From an uncultured Mycoplasmatota bacterium (GTDB taxonomy: Bacteria > Bacillota_I > Bacilli_A > RF39 > UBA660), in NCBI GenBank assembly GCA_947643295.1, contig CANRVM010000022.1:1-13134 (forward strand): 13,134 bases of DNA, written 5' to 3'. Under the pieces are notes generated by a model. It did not search any database. It was not told where the DNA came from and worked only from the letters and a program-made list of their open reading frames with translations. A program made the position numbers and the translations under genes. Every line of letters starts with the position of its first letter. Position 1 is the stretch's first letter. Shown here one piece after another: positions 6,026-12,923 of this stretch.

Positions 6026-6472
6026 ATTTGTTAGAATAGTTTTTCCAAAAATCTAAAATGAGTTTTTCACGTAATTGAATGGATTTTTTGGTAATGAATG
6101 GTCGGTAGAATTCTCCTTCTAGAGACTTTGCTTCTAATAAAGCGTCATTTGCTAACTCCAAGGCTTCTTCTGTGGGGTAGAATGCTAGAGAAAATCCTTC
6201 TTCTTCATCTTTTTTATCTGGTAGGGGATTGGCAACTAAAACCGCTTTTGATATTTTATATATTTGTGTGATAACAATTTCAGCAATGGGGTCACTTGGT
6301 CTAATTTCTATGGTTTCCCCAACATGATAAAAATCAGAAATATCCCCAAGATAACCAGTCATCTGTAGTAGAATTTCTCTAACCTGATGTAAAATATTTC
6401 TTGAAGCATCAATCGTTCTTGCAGTTAGTTTTATTTCTTTTGTTTTTTTATAAGCCTCTAGAGCTAATTCAT
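6024..6472 (-). CDS. Unrecognised protein, last gene of a minus-strand operon, with an apparent frameshift at codon 3
   Basis: The clean reading frame from ATG 6362 to TAA 6024 encodes 112 residues (MTGYLGDISDFYHVGE…FWKNYSNK), but that ATG has no ribosome binding site. The frame is open further upstream and reads like protein: LALEAYKKTKEIKLTARTID, then ASRNILHQVREILLQ. Just there, at 6472-6470, is an ATG preceded by AAAGGAAAAGA, an ideal site, yet it reads ATG AAT TAG. One extra T would turn this into ATG AAT TTA GCT and join it to the long frame, giving about 149 residues. I therefore take 6472 as the ancestral start. No family is recognised. The protein is helical and soluble with an acidic middle (DKKDEEEG). 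The phosphatase gene lies 36 bases upstream, so they are co-transcribed. Confidence 0.5.
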
Positions 6473-6508
6473 TCTTTTCCTTTGTAAAAAGAATACAAGC
6501 ACGATATC

Positions 6509-7219
6509 TTATTTTTGGTTTTTGGCAATTTTGTTAACATCGATTAATTCTTCTAATTTCATGTTAGGAAAAGAAAGGGATACCATATTAGGGGTGATGA
6601 TTTGAAAGAAGGAATTCTTTTCTTTTTCTGTTTCTTTTTTCTCGGTTTCCTTTTTCTGGAATAAAAAGTCATTTTCTAAAGTATTTTGATAAGTGATGAT
6701 TTCACTATTATTTGGTAGATAGTCTGCCACTTCTTCTGGAGATAGGGAGTTTTTCGTTAAAAGCATTTCAAATATTTTAGAAACACCTCCGTGAGAAACA
6801 ATTAAAACCGTTTTATTTTTATAAGCTCGGAGTAGTTTCCCGAAAATAAAATAGATAATGGGCCAAGCAAAGGAAAAAAAGTTTTCTACGTTTAAAGGGT
6901 TGCTGTAATCCCATACCATGTCATAAGAAAATGTTTGTTTATTTCGTCCTTCATATAAAGCATAATCCCTTTCTAGTAAAGCATCCTCCAAAATAACCGG
7001 TATTTTTTCTTCTCTTTTATCGTTAATAATTTTCATGGTTTCTTTTGTTCTTCCAAGAGGAGAGCAAAAAGCAATATCAATTTTTTTATTTTTTAACTTT
7101 TCTGCCATTTTCTCAGCATGAAGGATTCCTTCTTCACTTAGTGGAATATCTACATTTCCTTGCATTTTTTTCTGATGATTCCAATCTGTCTTTCCATGTC
7201 TTACAAATAAAACTTCCAT
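6509..7219 (-). CDS. Histidine phosphatase (phosphoglycerate mutase-like superfamily) with a C-terminal extension
   Basis: These enzymes remove phosphate through a phosphohistidine. VRHGKTDWN at 6-14 gives Arg7 and the nucleophile His8. CSPLGRTKET has the second Arg (57), LLERDYALYEG supplies the acid Glu83, and VSHGG holds His143. The core ends near residue 180. A Lys/Glu repeat (KKETEKKETEKEK, about 189-201) follows, then a 35-residue tail of unknown role, so at 236 residues it is longer than the usual 180-210. The start is ATG with AAAGGAGGA about 8 bases ahead and an extended -10 promoter. It heads a two-gene operon with the unrecognised gene downstream. Whether it acts on sugars, nucleotides or proteins cannot be told. 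Confidence 0.85.
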   Translation of the reverse strand: MEVLFVRHGKTDWNHQKKMQGNVDIPLSEEGILHAEKMAEKLKNKKIDIAFCSPLGRTKETMKIINDKREEKIPVILEDALLERDYALYEGRNKQTFSYDMVWDYSNPLNVENFFSFAWPIIYFIFGKLLRAYKNKTVLIVSHGGVSKIFEMLLTKNSLSPEEVADYLPNNSEIITYQNTLENDFLFQKKETEKKETEKEKNSFFQIITPNMVSLSFPNMKLEELIDVNKIAKNQK

Positions 7220-7245
7220 TGATAGTTCCTCCTTTTGATAAGATG

Positions 7246-7251
7246 ATTATA
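7246..7251 (-). promoter_or_regulatory. Extended -10 promoter of the minus-strand phosphatase operon
   Basis: On the minus strand the sequence reads TGGTATAAT, an extended -10 (TG, one base, TATAAT). The -35 region 17 bases upstream (ATGCGA) is poor, as is common with extended -10 promoters. It lies about 27 bases before the start codon's side, leaving room for the AAAGGAGGA site. Confidence 0.55.
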
Positions 7252-7310
7252 CCATATAAATTTCATTATCGCATCTATAATAAGATTTTCTAAACGAGTA
7301 AAAAAAAAGA

Positions 7311-7339
7311 TTGTAAATTACATTCAAGTATTGTATAAT
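7311..7339 (+). promoter_or_regulatory. Promoter of the six-gene operon
   Basis: TTGTAA (7311-7316), exactly 17 bases, then TATAAT (7334-7339). The leader to ATG 7401 is about 55 bases. It contains a CTTTT/AAAAG hairpin nested in a CCTAT/ATAGG pair (about 7362-7384), then GGAGG at 7391-7395. No recognisable riboswitch was seen. Confidence 0.6.
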
Positions 7340-7400
7340 ATTAGTTAGAAAAAAGCCTATCTTTTTATAAAAGAAGCATAGGATACAAACGGAGGATAAT

Positions 7401-8516
7401 ATGGATTTAGAAAGTATTAATGAAAGAATTGGAGATAGAAGTTCTTGCTTTTATTGGCAAACCGATAGAAAAATCAGCGTGGAAGAGCAAGCTGCCATCT
7501 GGAAAGATAGACATTCTGCTATTTTGAATGAAGAACTATTAGATAAGATTAATAAAGAATTGAAAGGAGTAAAACTAGACTATATAAAACCACTTGATTT
7601 AGAGGCACAGACAAGTCTAGGAAATGTAAACTCGATTCGAGTTGGTGTTTTAAAAAACGGAAAAAAAGTAGTGATAAGATGTCATCCTAAGGGAGTAAGA
7701 AACGGTTATTTTTATGCAGAAAGTCTAGTTGCTAAAAAGGCGTTAGAAAATGAAATACCTGCTTATTCTACTTATGGTATTCATGAATTAGAAAATACAA
7801 GTGACATCTCTTATCAAGTAATAGAAAAATTAGAAGGAGATACGATTCAATTTTTTCTTAAAAAGCATCCAGAAAAAGAAGAACAGCTTGTCAAAGAGAT
7901 GGGAAAAATGATGGCAAAACTTCATAAAATAAAGGTAAATGGCTTTGGACCATTTGATAACGAACAAGCGAAGAAAGGAAATTTGGTTGGACTTCATAGC
8001 TCTTTAAAAGATGCCGTGAATGCAGGTCTAGAAGAAAACTTAGAAAGGTTAGTTACTTATCAAATCCTTTCAAAAGAAGTAGCTACGAAAATGAAAGAGT
8101 TGTTTGAAGATAATGATTTGTTATGTTCAGAGGAGTCTGTTTTACTTCATAATGATTTTGCAGATTGGAATTTATTAACGGATGGTAATACCGTAACAGG
8201 AGTGATTGATTGGGATGAATGTGTAGCAGGAAATCCAATAGAAGAAATTGCTTGTTGGTCTACTTTCTTTGAGCCTGAAAGAATTAAGCCTTTCTTAGAA
8301 GGATATTTTAGTGAGACAAAGAGGTATGACAATTTTGAAGAGACCTTTCAATTGATGAGATTACGATATACCATTTCTAAGATGGCTTTAAGAGTAAAAA
8401 GATACACTTATGAGCAGACGCCCTTTTTAAAAGGTATGATTGAAAAGGGGCAAAAACATTTAGAAGAATTATCAGAAATCTTTCATTTAGAACATGGTAA
8501 TGTTAAGAGAAAGTAA
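7401..8516 (+). CDS. Aminoglycoside phosphotransferase-fold (APH) kinase
   Basis: The family transfers phosphate from ATP to a small-molecule hydroxyl (antibiotics, choline, sugars, homoserine and others). The catalytic loop is LLHNDFADWNLL (248-259) with His250, Asp252 and Asn257. The metal-binding Asp270 is in GVIDWDECVAGNP (267-279), both standard for APH/choline-kinase folds. In the N-lobe the usual Lys strand reads VVIRCHPKG (90-98), so Arg93 or Lys97 must stand in for the ATP-binding Lys. The first 60 residues are an extra helical lead. The length (371) is greater than classic APHs (about 260-300). The start has GGAGG at 7391-7395. It is the first gene of the operon, with the cupin 13 bases downstream. 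Antibiotic resistance is possible, but pathway kinase is equally likely. Confidence 0.82.
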   Translation: MDLESINERIGDRSSCFYWQTDRKISVEEQAAIWKDRHSAILNEELLDKINKELKGVKLDYIKPLDLEAQTSLGNVNSIRVGVLKNGKKVVIRCHPKGVRNGYFYAESLVAKKALENEIPAYSTYGIHELENTSDISYQVIEKLEGDTIQFFLKKHPEKEEQLVKEMGKMMAKLHKIKVNGFGPFDNEQAKKGNLVGLHSSLKDAVNAGLEENLERLVTYQILSKEVATKMKELFEDNDLLCSEESVLLHNDFADWNLLTDGNTVTGVIDWDECVAGNPIEEIACWSTFFEPERIKPFLEGYFSETKRYDNFEETFQLMRLRYTISKMALRVKRYTYEQTPFLKGMIEKGQKHLEELSEIFHLEHGNVKRK

Positions 8517-8529
8517 AGGAGAAAAAGCG

Positions 8530-8892
8530 ATGAAAATAATAAAAAAATCAAATAACGAAATAAGAATAGAGGAGGCTCATGGAGGAAGTGGAAGTAGGAA
8601 ATTATTGATTTCCGATCATGAATTTGGGAATGTTCAAGGAATGACTTATGGATATTTACCAGTAGGCAATCAATATGCTTGGCATAATCATGATGGTATT
8701 GACGAAATAATGTATGTTCTAAAAGGAACAGGAATCGTAAAAGATGAAGACGGAGAATATTCCTATCATAGTGGAGACTTATTTATGTATCCAGCAAATG
8801 TCTATCATGAAATTTATAATAATGGAGAAATAGAATCAGAATATATTTTTATTCGAATTCATCATATAGGAGGAGAAAATAATGGCAGTTAA
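8530..8892 (+). CDS. Single-domain cupin protein
   Basis: This small beta-barrel protein of 120 residues has both cupin motifs. WHNHDGIDEIMYVLKGTG (51-68) carries His52, His54 and Glu59. GDLFMYPANVYHEIYNNG (82-99) carries His93. Together they form a standard divalent metal site, so a metal-dependent isomerase, dioxygenase or sugar/ligand-binding role is expected. The start at 8530 is chosen because AAAGGAG (8515-8521) lies 8 bases ahead. An upstream in-frame ATG at 8494 lies inside the kinase gene. The end overlaps the next gene by 11 bases, so translation of the phosphatase is coupled. Substrate unknown. Confidence 0.85.
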   Translation: MKIIKKSNNEIRIEEAHGGSGSRKLLISDHEFGNVQGMTYGYLPVGNQYAWHNHDGIDEIMYVLKGTGIVKDEDGEYSYHSGDLFMYPANVYHEIYNNGEIESEYIFIRIHHIGGENNGS

Positions 8893-9430
8893 AATTATTT
8901 ATTTTGTACATGGTACTACAACAGACAATTTAGAACACAAATCAACAGGTTGGCTTCCTGGAGAATTAAGTGAGAAGGGGATTCAACAAAGTATCGATTT
9001 AAAAGAACAAATTTCTATGGATGATATTGATTTGGTAATTTCTTCTGACTTAAAAAGAGCAATTGAATCAGCAGAGTATACGTTTAAAGATGTCAAAGAA
9101 ATTCTTCATGATGAAAGAATCAGAGAATGTAATTATGGAGATTTCAATGGTAAAGATACCTCATTCGTGAAGTATGAAGAACATATTGACGAACCTTTCC
9201 CAAATGGAGAATCTTTAAAAGAGGTAGAAAATAGGGTACGAGAGTTTTGTCAGTATTTATTAGAAAATTATAATGGAAAAACAATTGCTCTCGTTGCACA
9301 TAAAGCTCCACAATTAGCATTAGAAGTAATTACAAAAAAGATTACTTGGAAAGAAGCAATTGAAAAAGATTGGAGAAAAACAAAATCATGGCAACCAGGT
9401 TGGATTTATGAAGTAGGAGATGAGCTATAG
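8882..9430 (+). CDS. Histidine phosphatase-family protein with VHG in place of RHG
   Basis: The protein aligns along the whole superfamily fold. YFVHGTTTDN (7-16) carries the nucleophile His10, SSDLKRAIESA (54-64) carries the second Arg59, IRECNYGDFNG (80-90) carries Glu82, and LVAHKAP (137-143) carries His140. The Arg that normally precedes the nucleophile is Val9. From memory of the family, the YFVHGTTTDN … TGWLPGELSE form recurs in many bacteria, so it is probably a conserved variant rather than decay. Altered phosphate binding or another substrate class is likely. At 182 residues it is normal length. AGGAGGAG (8868-8875) inside the cupin end serves as ribosome binding site. Its position after a kinase and a cupin suggests it works on a phosphorylated intermediate of the same pathway. 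Confidence 0.8.
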   Translation: MAVKIIYFVHGTTTDNLEHKSTGWLPGELSEKGIQQSIDLKEQISMDDIDLVISSDLKRAIESAEYTFKDVKEILHDERIRECNYGDFNGKDTSFVKYEEHIDEPFPNGESLKEVENRVREFCQYLLENYNGKTIALVAHKAPQLALEVITKKITWKEAIEKDWRKTKSWQPGWIYEVGDEL

Positions 9431-9547
9431 ATTTTAGTAAATAAATCATATAGGGGATAGTGAATGATAAATTTTATAACAAGTAATAATAATTTAAACA
9501 TTTAAGAAGAATCGGTGTTTTATTATAGAATCGAAGGAGGAAATGAT

Positions 9548-10810
9548 ATGAGGAAAGTAGTTTTAGTAACGGGTGCATCGAGAGGTATTGGAAGATCGAT
9601 TGCTACTAAGTTTTTACAAGAGGGGTATGTTGTTTATGGAACATTCTTTGAAAATGAAGTAAAAATTGATGAACTGGTCAATCAATATGGAAAAGAGAAT
9701 ATGAAAAAATTAGGTCCCTATGATTTTACAAAGATAGAAGATACTTACAAATTAGTAGAAGATGTAGCTGGGGTGGAATTCGATAGTTTAATCTTAAATG
9801 CAGGGACTTTCTCAGAAAATGATGACTTTGTTAACTTTAATTTAGAAGAATTTAATGAAGTAATGAATTGTAACTTTTATTCTCAATTAATTATTTCGAC
9901 GAGATTACAAAGCTATATTAAAAATGGTGGAAATATCGTCCTTATGTCAAGTAATGATGCTTATAGTGGAGCCTTTGGTAGTATGTCTTATAGTATTAGT
10001 AAGAGTGCTGTTGTAAGTTTAATGAAATGTCTTTGTGTGAATTTCGGAAGAAGACATATCAGGGTAAATTCCATTTCTCCAGGAGCAATTAATACCGATA
10101 TGAATACTCCAGAACAAGAGTTTGAAGCTCCTTTATGGACACCAATTGAAAGAATTGCAGAGCCTTATGAAGTGGCGAATGTTGTTTATTTTTTATCATC
10201 CAAAGAATCTAGTTTTATTAATGGAGAAAATATTACAATTGATGGTGGTTATGGAAATGTTAGTGTCCTTTTAAAAGAAGAAATTGAAAGAGAAAGAAAG
10301 ATTGTTGGTTATGATTGGCTAAATGAAAAAGTAGCTAGCTTGCAAGAAGGAGATAAAGTTTATTGTTTTGATGCAACTCCAGAATATGGTTGGATTAATC
10401 ATCCACTAGAAGTAACCTATGATCAGGAACATATAAAAGCAGTAGAAAGAGACGTATCTGTCTATCGGGTTATCATGACTCCTGAGGAAAAAAAGGAAAG
10501 TATTTTAAATAACGATTTGATAAAACAAGCACTAACGTTAAAAAACAAAGCAAAGTTTGTAGGTGTCATTTTAGAAGAAGATGTTAAAAATCATAATAAA
10601 AGTGATTACCCTAAAATAGGAAAAGGTTTTGAAATCTTCATACAAAAGGATGGAACGAGACAATTATTTATTGATTCTTATATAAATGAAAACTCTCTTG
10701 GCTATGTCATTGAGAATGATATGATGATTGATTCTTTAATGGAAGTATTTGAAAATATTTATAAGAATATTGAAAATAAAAAAATAGAAGTTTATTCTGG
10801 TGTGGAATAA
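9548..10810 (+). CDS. Short-chain dehydrogenase/reductase fused to an unrecognised C-terminal domain
   Basis: Residues 1-240 are a complete classical SDR. TGASRGIG (8-15) binds NAD(P), LNAG (83-86) follows, and the catalytic Ser lies in LMSSNDAYSG (132-141). Tyr148 and Lys152 are in YSISK, then SISPGAINTDM (175-185), ending IDGGYGNV. Most SDRs stop here. This one continues for about 180 residues: GYDWLNEKVASLQEGDKVYC, FDATPEYGWINHPLEVTYDQ, then alternating beta and charged helical stretches without membrane segments or a named motif. The start is ATG 9548 with GGAGG (9536-9540) 7 bases ahead. The in-frame TTG at 9515 has no site. The upstream gap of 117 bases shows only short ORFs. The tail could bind substrate or act as a second enzyme. 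Confidence 0.82.
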   Translation: MRKVVLVTGASRGIGRSIATKFLQEGYVVYGTFFENEVKIDELVNQYGKENMKKLGPYDFTKIEDTYKLVEDVAGVEFDSLILNAGTFSENDDFVNFNLEEFNEVMNCNFYSQLIISTRLQSYIKNGGNIVLMSSNDAYSGAFGSMSYSISKSAVVSLMKCLCVNFGRRHIRVNSISPGAINTDMNTPEQEFEAPLWTPIERIAEPYEVANVVYFLSSKESSFINGENITIDGGYGNVSVLLKEEIERERKIVGYDWLNEKVASLQEGDKVYCFDATPEYGWINHPLEVTYDQEHIKAVERDVSVYRVIMTPEEKKESILNNDLIKQALTLKNKAKFVGVILEEDVKNHNKSDYPKIGKGFEIFIQKDGTRQLFIDSYINENSLGYVIENDMMIDSLMEVFENIYKNIENKKIEVYSGVE

Positions 10811-10877
10811 CAATTATAAAGAATAGATAAGAAAGAATAGAAACGAAAAAGCATTTAGAGAAGGAAGGTGTTTCACT

Positions 10878-12320
10878 ATGAATGAAGTTCACTATGAGTC
10901 CTATCAAGAAAAAGATAAGATGCTACTAAAAGTGTTAGATGAAAATGGAAATGTTACAGATATGGAAGCAACGAAAAAAGAAGTTCATGAAAGACATTTA
11001 TGGCATCAAGAAGTAGCAATCTTTATTATAAATAAGGAAGGAAAAATATTGCTCCAAAGAAGAAGTGAGCATGTTCATTATAATAATGGAAAATGGGGAA
11101 TGGTTGCGAATCATGTTGGCGCTAACCAAACCTTAATGGATGCCTTAATTCAAAAAGCAAAGGAAGAAATTGGCTATCATTTAAATGCAAGTGATGTTCG
11201 TTATTTAACGATGTTAAAAAGAAATGAAGAAAGAGAACAAAGATTTACTTACTTTTATTATCTAAAAACCGATATGAAAGAAGAAGATATTAAGTTAAAT
11301 CCCTATTTAGCAACTGATAAAAAGTGGTTTGATTTTTATGAGTTACAGGAGTTAATGTTAACAAATAGTAGTGAAGTTGTCTTTAAAAATACACCAGAGT
11401 ATATTAATATATTTGGTGAATTGTCAAAAATCATTAAGGGTTCGAATACGGATAGTTCTTATCGTCAAAAAGAATTTTTGATATTAAATACAACAGATGG
11501 ATGCTTCTTACCTGGATTAATTCAACGTTCTGATAAGAAAAGTCATTCGATTATCATTTTTATTCATGGAAGTGGAGGCAATTTCTTTAAAGCAAATTAC
11601 TATGAGGATATGTTTGAAGATTTTAATTATTATGGATATGACTTTTTAATATGCAATAATAGAGGGTCTGAGCAATTTTTTAGATTACATCGAAATAATG
11701 CTGGTGTTACAGAGACGATAAAAGCAGGAAATATTTATGAAAATTTTGATGATTCTATCTATGATGTATCCGCTGCGGTTTGTTATGCGAAAGAGAATGG
11801 TTACAAAGATATTATTTTAGTTGGGCAAAGTCTGGGTACGTTAAAAGTACAATACTATTGTGAACAGATAGGGGATATCTCTAAACTAATCTTATTAAGT
11901 CCTGTTGATATGGTAAGTCGGTTTCGTTTTCGAGTAAAAGATAAGTATGATGAATTAATTACCAAAAGCAAGCAGTTAGTTTCAAGAGGAAAACTTTATG
12001 AAATGGTAACAGAAGAATTTTCGGCACTTAAGGTTGCTTCTACTATGGCGAAAGGAAGTAAAGCAGACTTATTTAAGTTGGAAGAAGATAGAGATATTAC
12101 CAAACCACTAAATTATAAAGGATATGTTTCTATTATTGCAGGTAGTAAGGAACATGTTTATAAAGGGTGGGATATGGATTACGTAGAAAATAGATTAAGA
12201 AAAAGATTTCAAAATGCAAAAGTTCAATTTTATACAATTCCGAATTCTACTCATGATTACCATGAACATGAAAAACAGATATCAAAGTTAATTATTGATA
12301 GTATTCAGAATATGAAATAG
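10878..12320 (+). CDS. Nudix-fold domain (degenerate box) fused to an alpha/beta hydrolase
   Basis: Residues 1-185 resemble IDI-type Nudix proteins: VLDENGNVTDMEATKKEVHE, then VAIFIINKEGKILLQRRS and GKWGMVANHVGANQTLMDAL. The box ends QKAKEEIGY (92-100), so Glu96 and Glu97 are kept but the Arg-Glu of REUxEE is Gln-Lys and the first Glu is Gln. Diphosphate hydrolysis is therefore doubtful. Residues 196-480 are an alpha/beta hydrolase: oxyanion loop IHGSGGN (229-235), NNRGS (260-264), nucleophile elbow VGQSLG (315-320) with Ser318, and a C-terminal STHDYHE with the likely His. It resembles DUF1749-type serine hydrolases. The start has GAAGGAAGGTG about 7 bases ahead. Both halves have full domain length and the junction is clean, so it is a real fusion rather than a frameshift artefact. 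Confidence 0.85.
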   Translation: MNEVHYESYQEKDKMLLKVLDENGNVTDMEATKKEVHERHLWHQEVAIFIINKEGKILLQRRSEHVHYNNGKWGMVANHVGANQTLMDALIQKAKEEIGYHLNASDVRYLTMLKRNEEREQRFTYFYYLKTDMKEEDIKLNPYLATDKKWFDFYELQELMLTNSSEVVFKNTPEYINIFGELSKIIKGSNTDSSYRQKEFLILNTTDGCFLPGLIQRSDKKSHSIIIFIHGSGGNFFKANYYEDMFEDFNYYGYDFLICNNRGSEQFFRLHRNNAGVTETIKAGNIYENFDDSIYDVSAAVCYAKENGYKDIILVGQSLGTLKVQYYCEQIGDISKLILLSPVDMVSRFRFRVKDKYDELITKSKQLVSRGKLYEMVTEEFSALKVASTMAKGSKADLFKLEEDRDITKPLNYKGYVSIIAGSKEHVYKGWDMDYVENRLRKRFQNAKVQFYTIPNSTHDYHEHEKQISKLIIDSIQNMK

Positions 12321-12333
12321 GGGGATTATTGCT

Positions 12334-12888
12334 ATGAAAGAAATATTTTTAAGCTTTCGACCCGAATATTTTAAACCCTTATTATATGGGATTAAAATAT
12401 ATGAATATCGGAAGAGATTTTGTGATGAAGAGACAAAGGCTTACTTATACTTAAGTGGTAAATCAAGAATGGTTGTAGGAATGATGGAATTAGGAAGACC
12501 CATTCGTCTTGATTCTACAAGAGAAAACTATCTAGATTATCCTGATACTTTAAAAAGAGTAGATAAATATATTGCTATTGGAGATATCAATGCCATTCCT
12601 ATTAAGTCATTAACGCTATTTAAAAATCCTATCTCTTTAGAAGAAATAAGAAAAGAGATTCCTAAATTTATGCCACCTCAAATGTACTTTGTCTTAGAAA
12701 ATCATCCCAAGCTAAAAAGCCTACTTGAAAGGCAATCACTTGATAAAAAATTGTTTGTTCATACTCATAATGAAATTTATTATGATAATTTAGCTATGTC
12801 TGTAAGTGAATTAGAAAAAACAGAAAAGTTTAAAGAATTAGATTCTAATAACAAAAGAATCCAAATGGCATTTTTAAATAATATATAG
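12334..12888 (+). CDS. ASCH (PUA-like) domain protein
   Basis: ASCH domains share the PUA fold and bind RNA or modified nucleosides. Some are RNases or amidohydrolases. Residues 1-100 show the typical pattern: LSFRPEYFKPLLYGIKIYEY then RKRF, with the conserved KxYEYRKR, followed by AYLYLSGKSRMVVGMMELG. The rest (100-184) is helical, contains KEIPKFMPPQMYFVLE, and has no further known motif. The start is ATG 12334 with GGGGA 8-13 bases ahead. It lies 13 bases after the Nudix-hydrolase gene, so it is the last member of the operon. No terminator follows. The stop codon lies within a palindrome that precedes the next fic gene. Function in the cluster is unknown, perhaps a sensor or nuclease. Confidence 0.78.
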   Translation: MKEIFLSFRPEYFKPLLYGIKIYEYRKRFCDEETKAYLYLSGKSRMVVGMMELGRPIRLDSTRENYLDYPDTLKRVDKYIAIGDINAIPIKSLTLFKNPISLEEIRKEIPKFMPPQMYFVLENHPKLKSLLERQSLDKKLFVHTHNEIYYDNLAMSVSELEKTEKFKELDSNNKRIQMAFLNNI

Positions 12889-12897
12889 TATACTATA
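12884..12897. promoter_or_regulatory. Perfect 14-base palindrome and probable -10 of the third fic gene
   Basis: TATAGTATACTATA is its own reverse complement and covers the ASCH stop codon. TATACT (12889-12894) inside it could be a -10, with ATGGCA (12865-12870) as an 18-base-spaced weak -35. The position suits an operator-promoter overlap. AT-rich palindromes of this size can also arise by chance. Confidence 0.35.
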
Positions 12898-12923
12898 AGT
12901 AAGAAATAAGGAAGTGTAAGGTT

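Noticed and set aside
7045..7293. 82-residue plus-strand ORF, Phe-rich
   Set aside because: It is antisense to the histidine phosphatase coding sequence and its promoter; the sense strand carries all catalytic motifs.
8147..8332. Minus-strand ORF inside the APH-fold kinase gene
   Set aside because: It lies antisense to the catalytic loop region and is a frame shadow.
9431..9547. Possible small ORF in the gap before the SDR gene
   Set aside because: The longest frames are about 8-12 codons (VNDKFYNK, MINFITSNNNLNI) with poor signals; nothing supportable is present.
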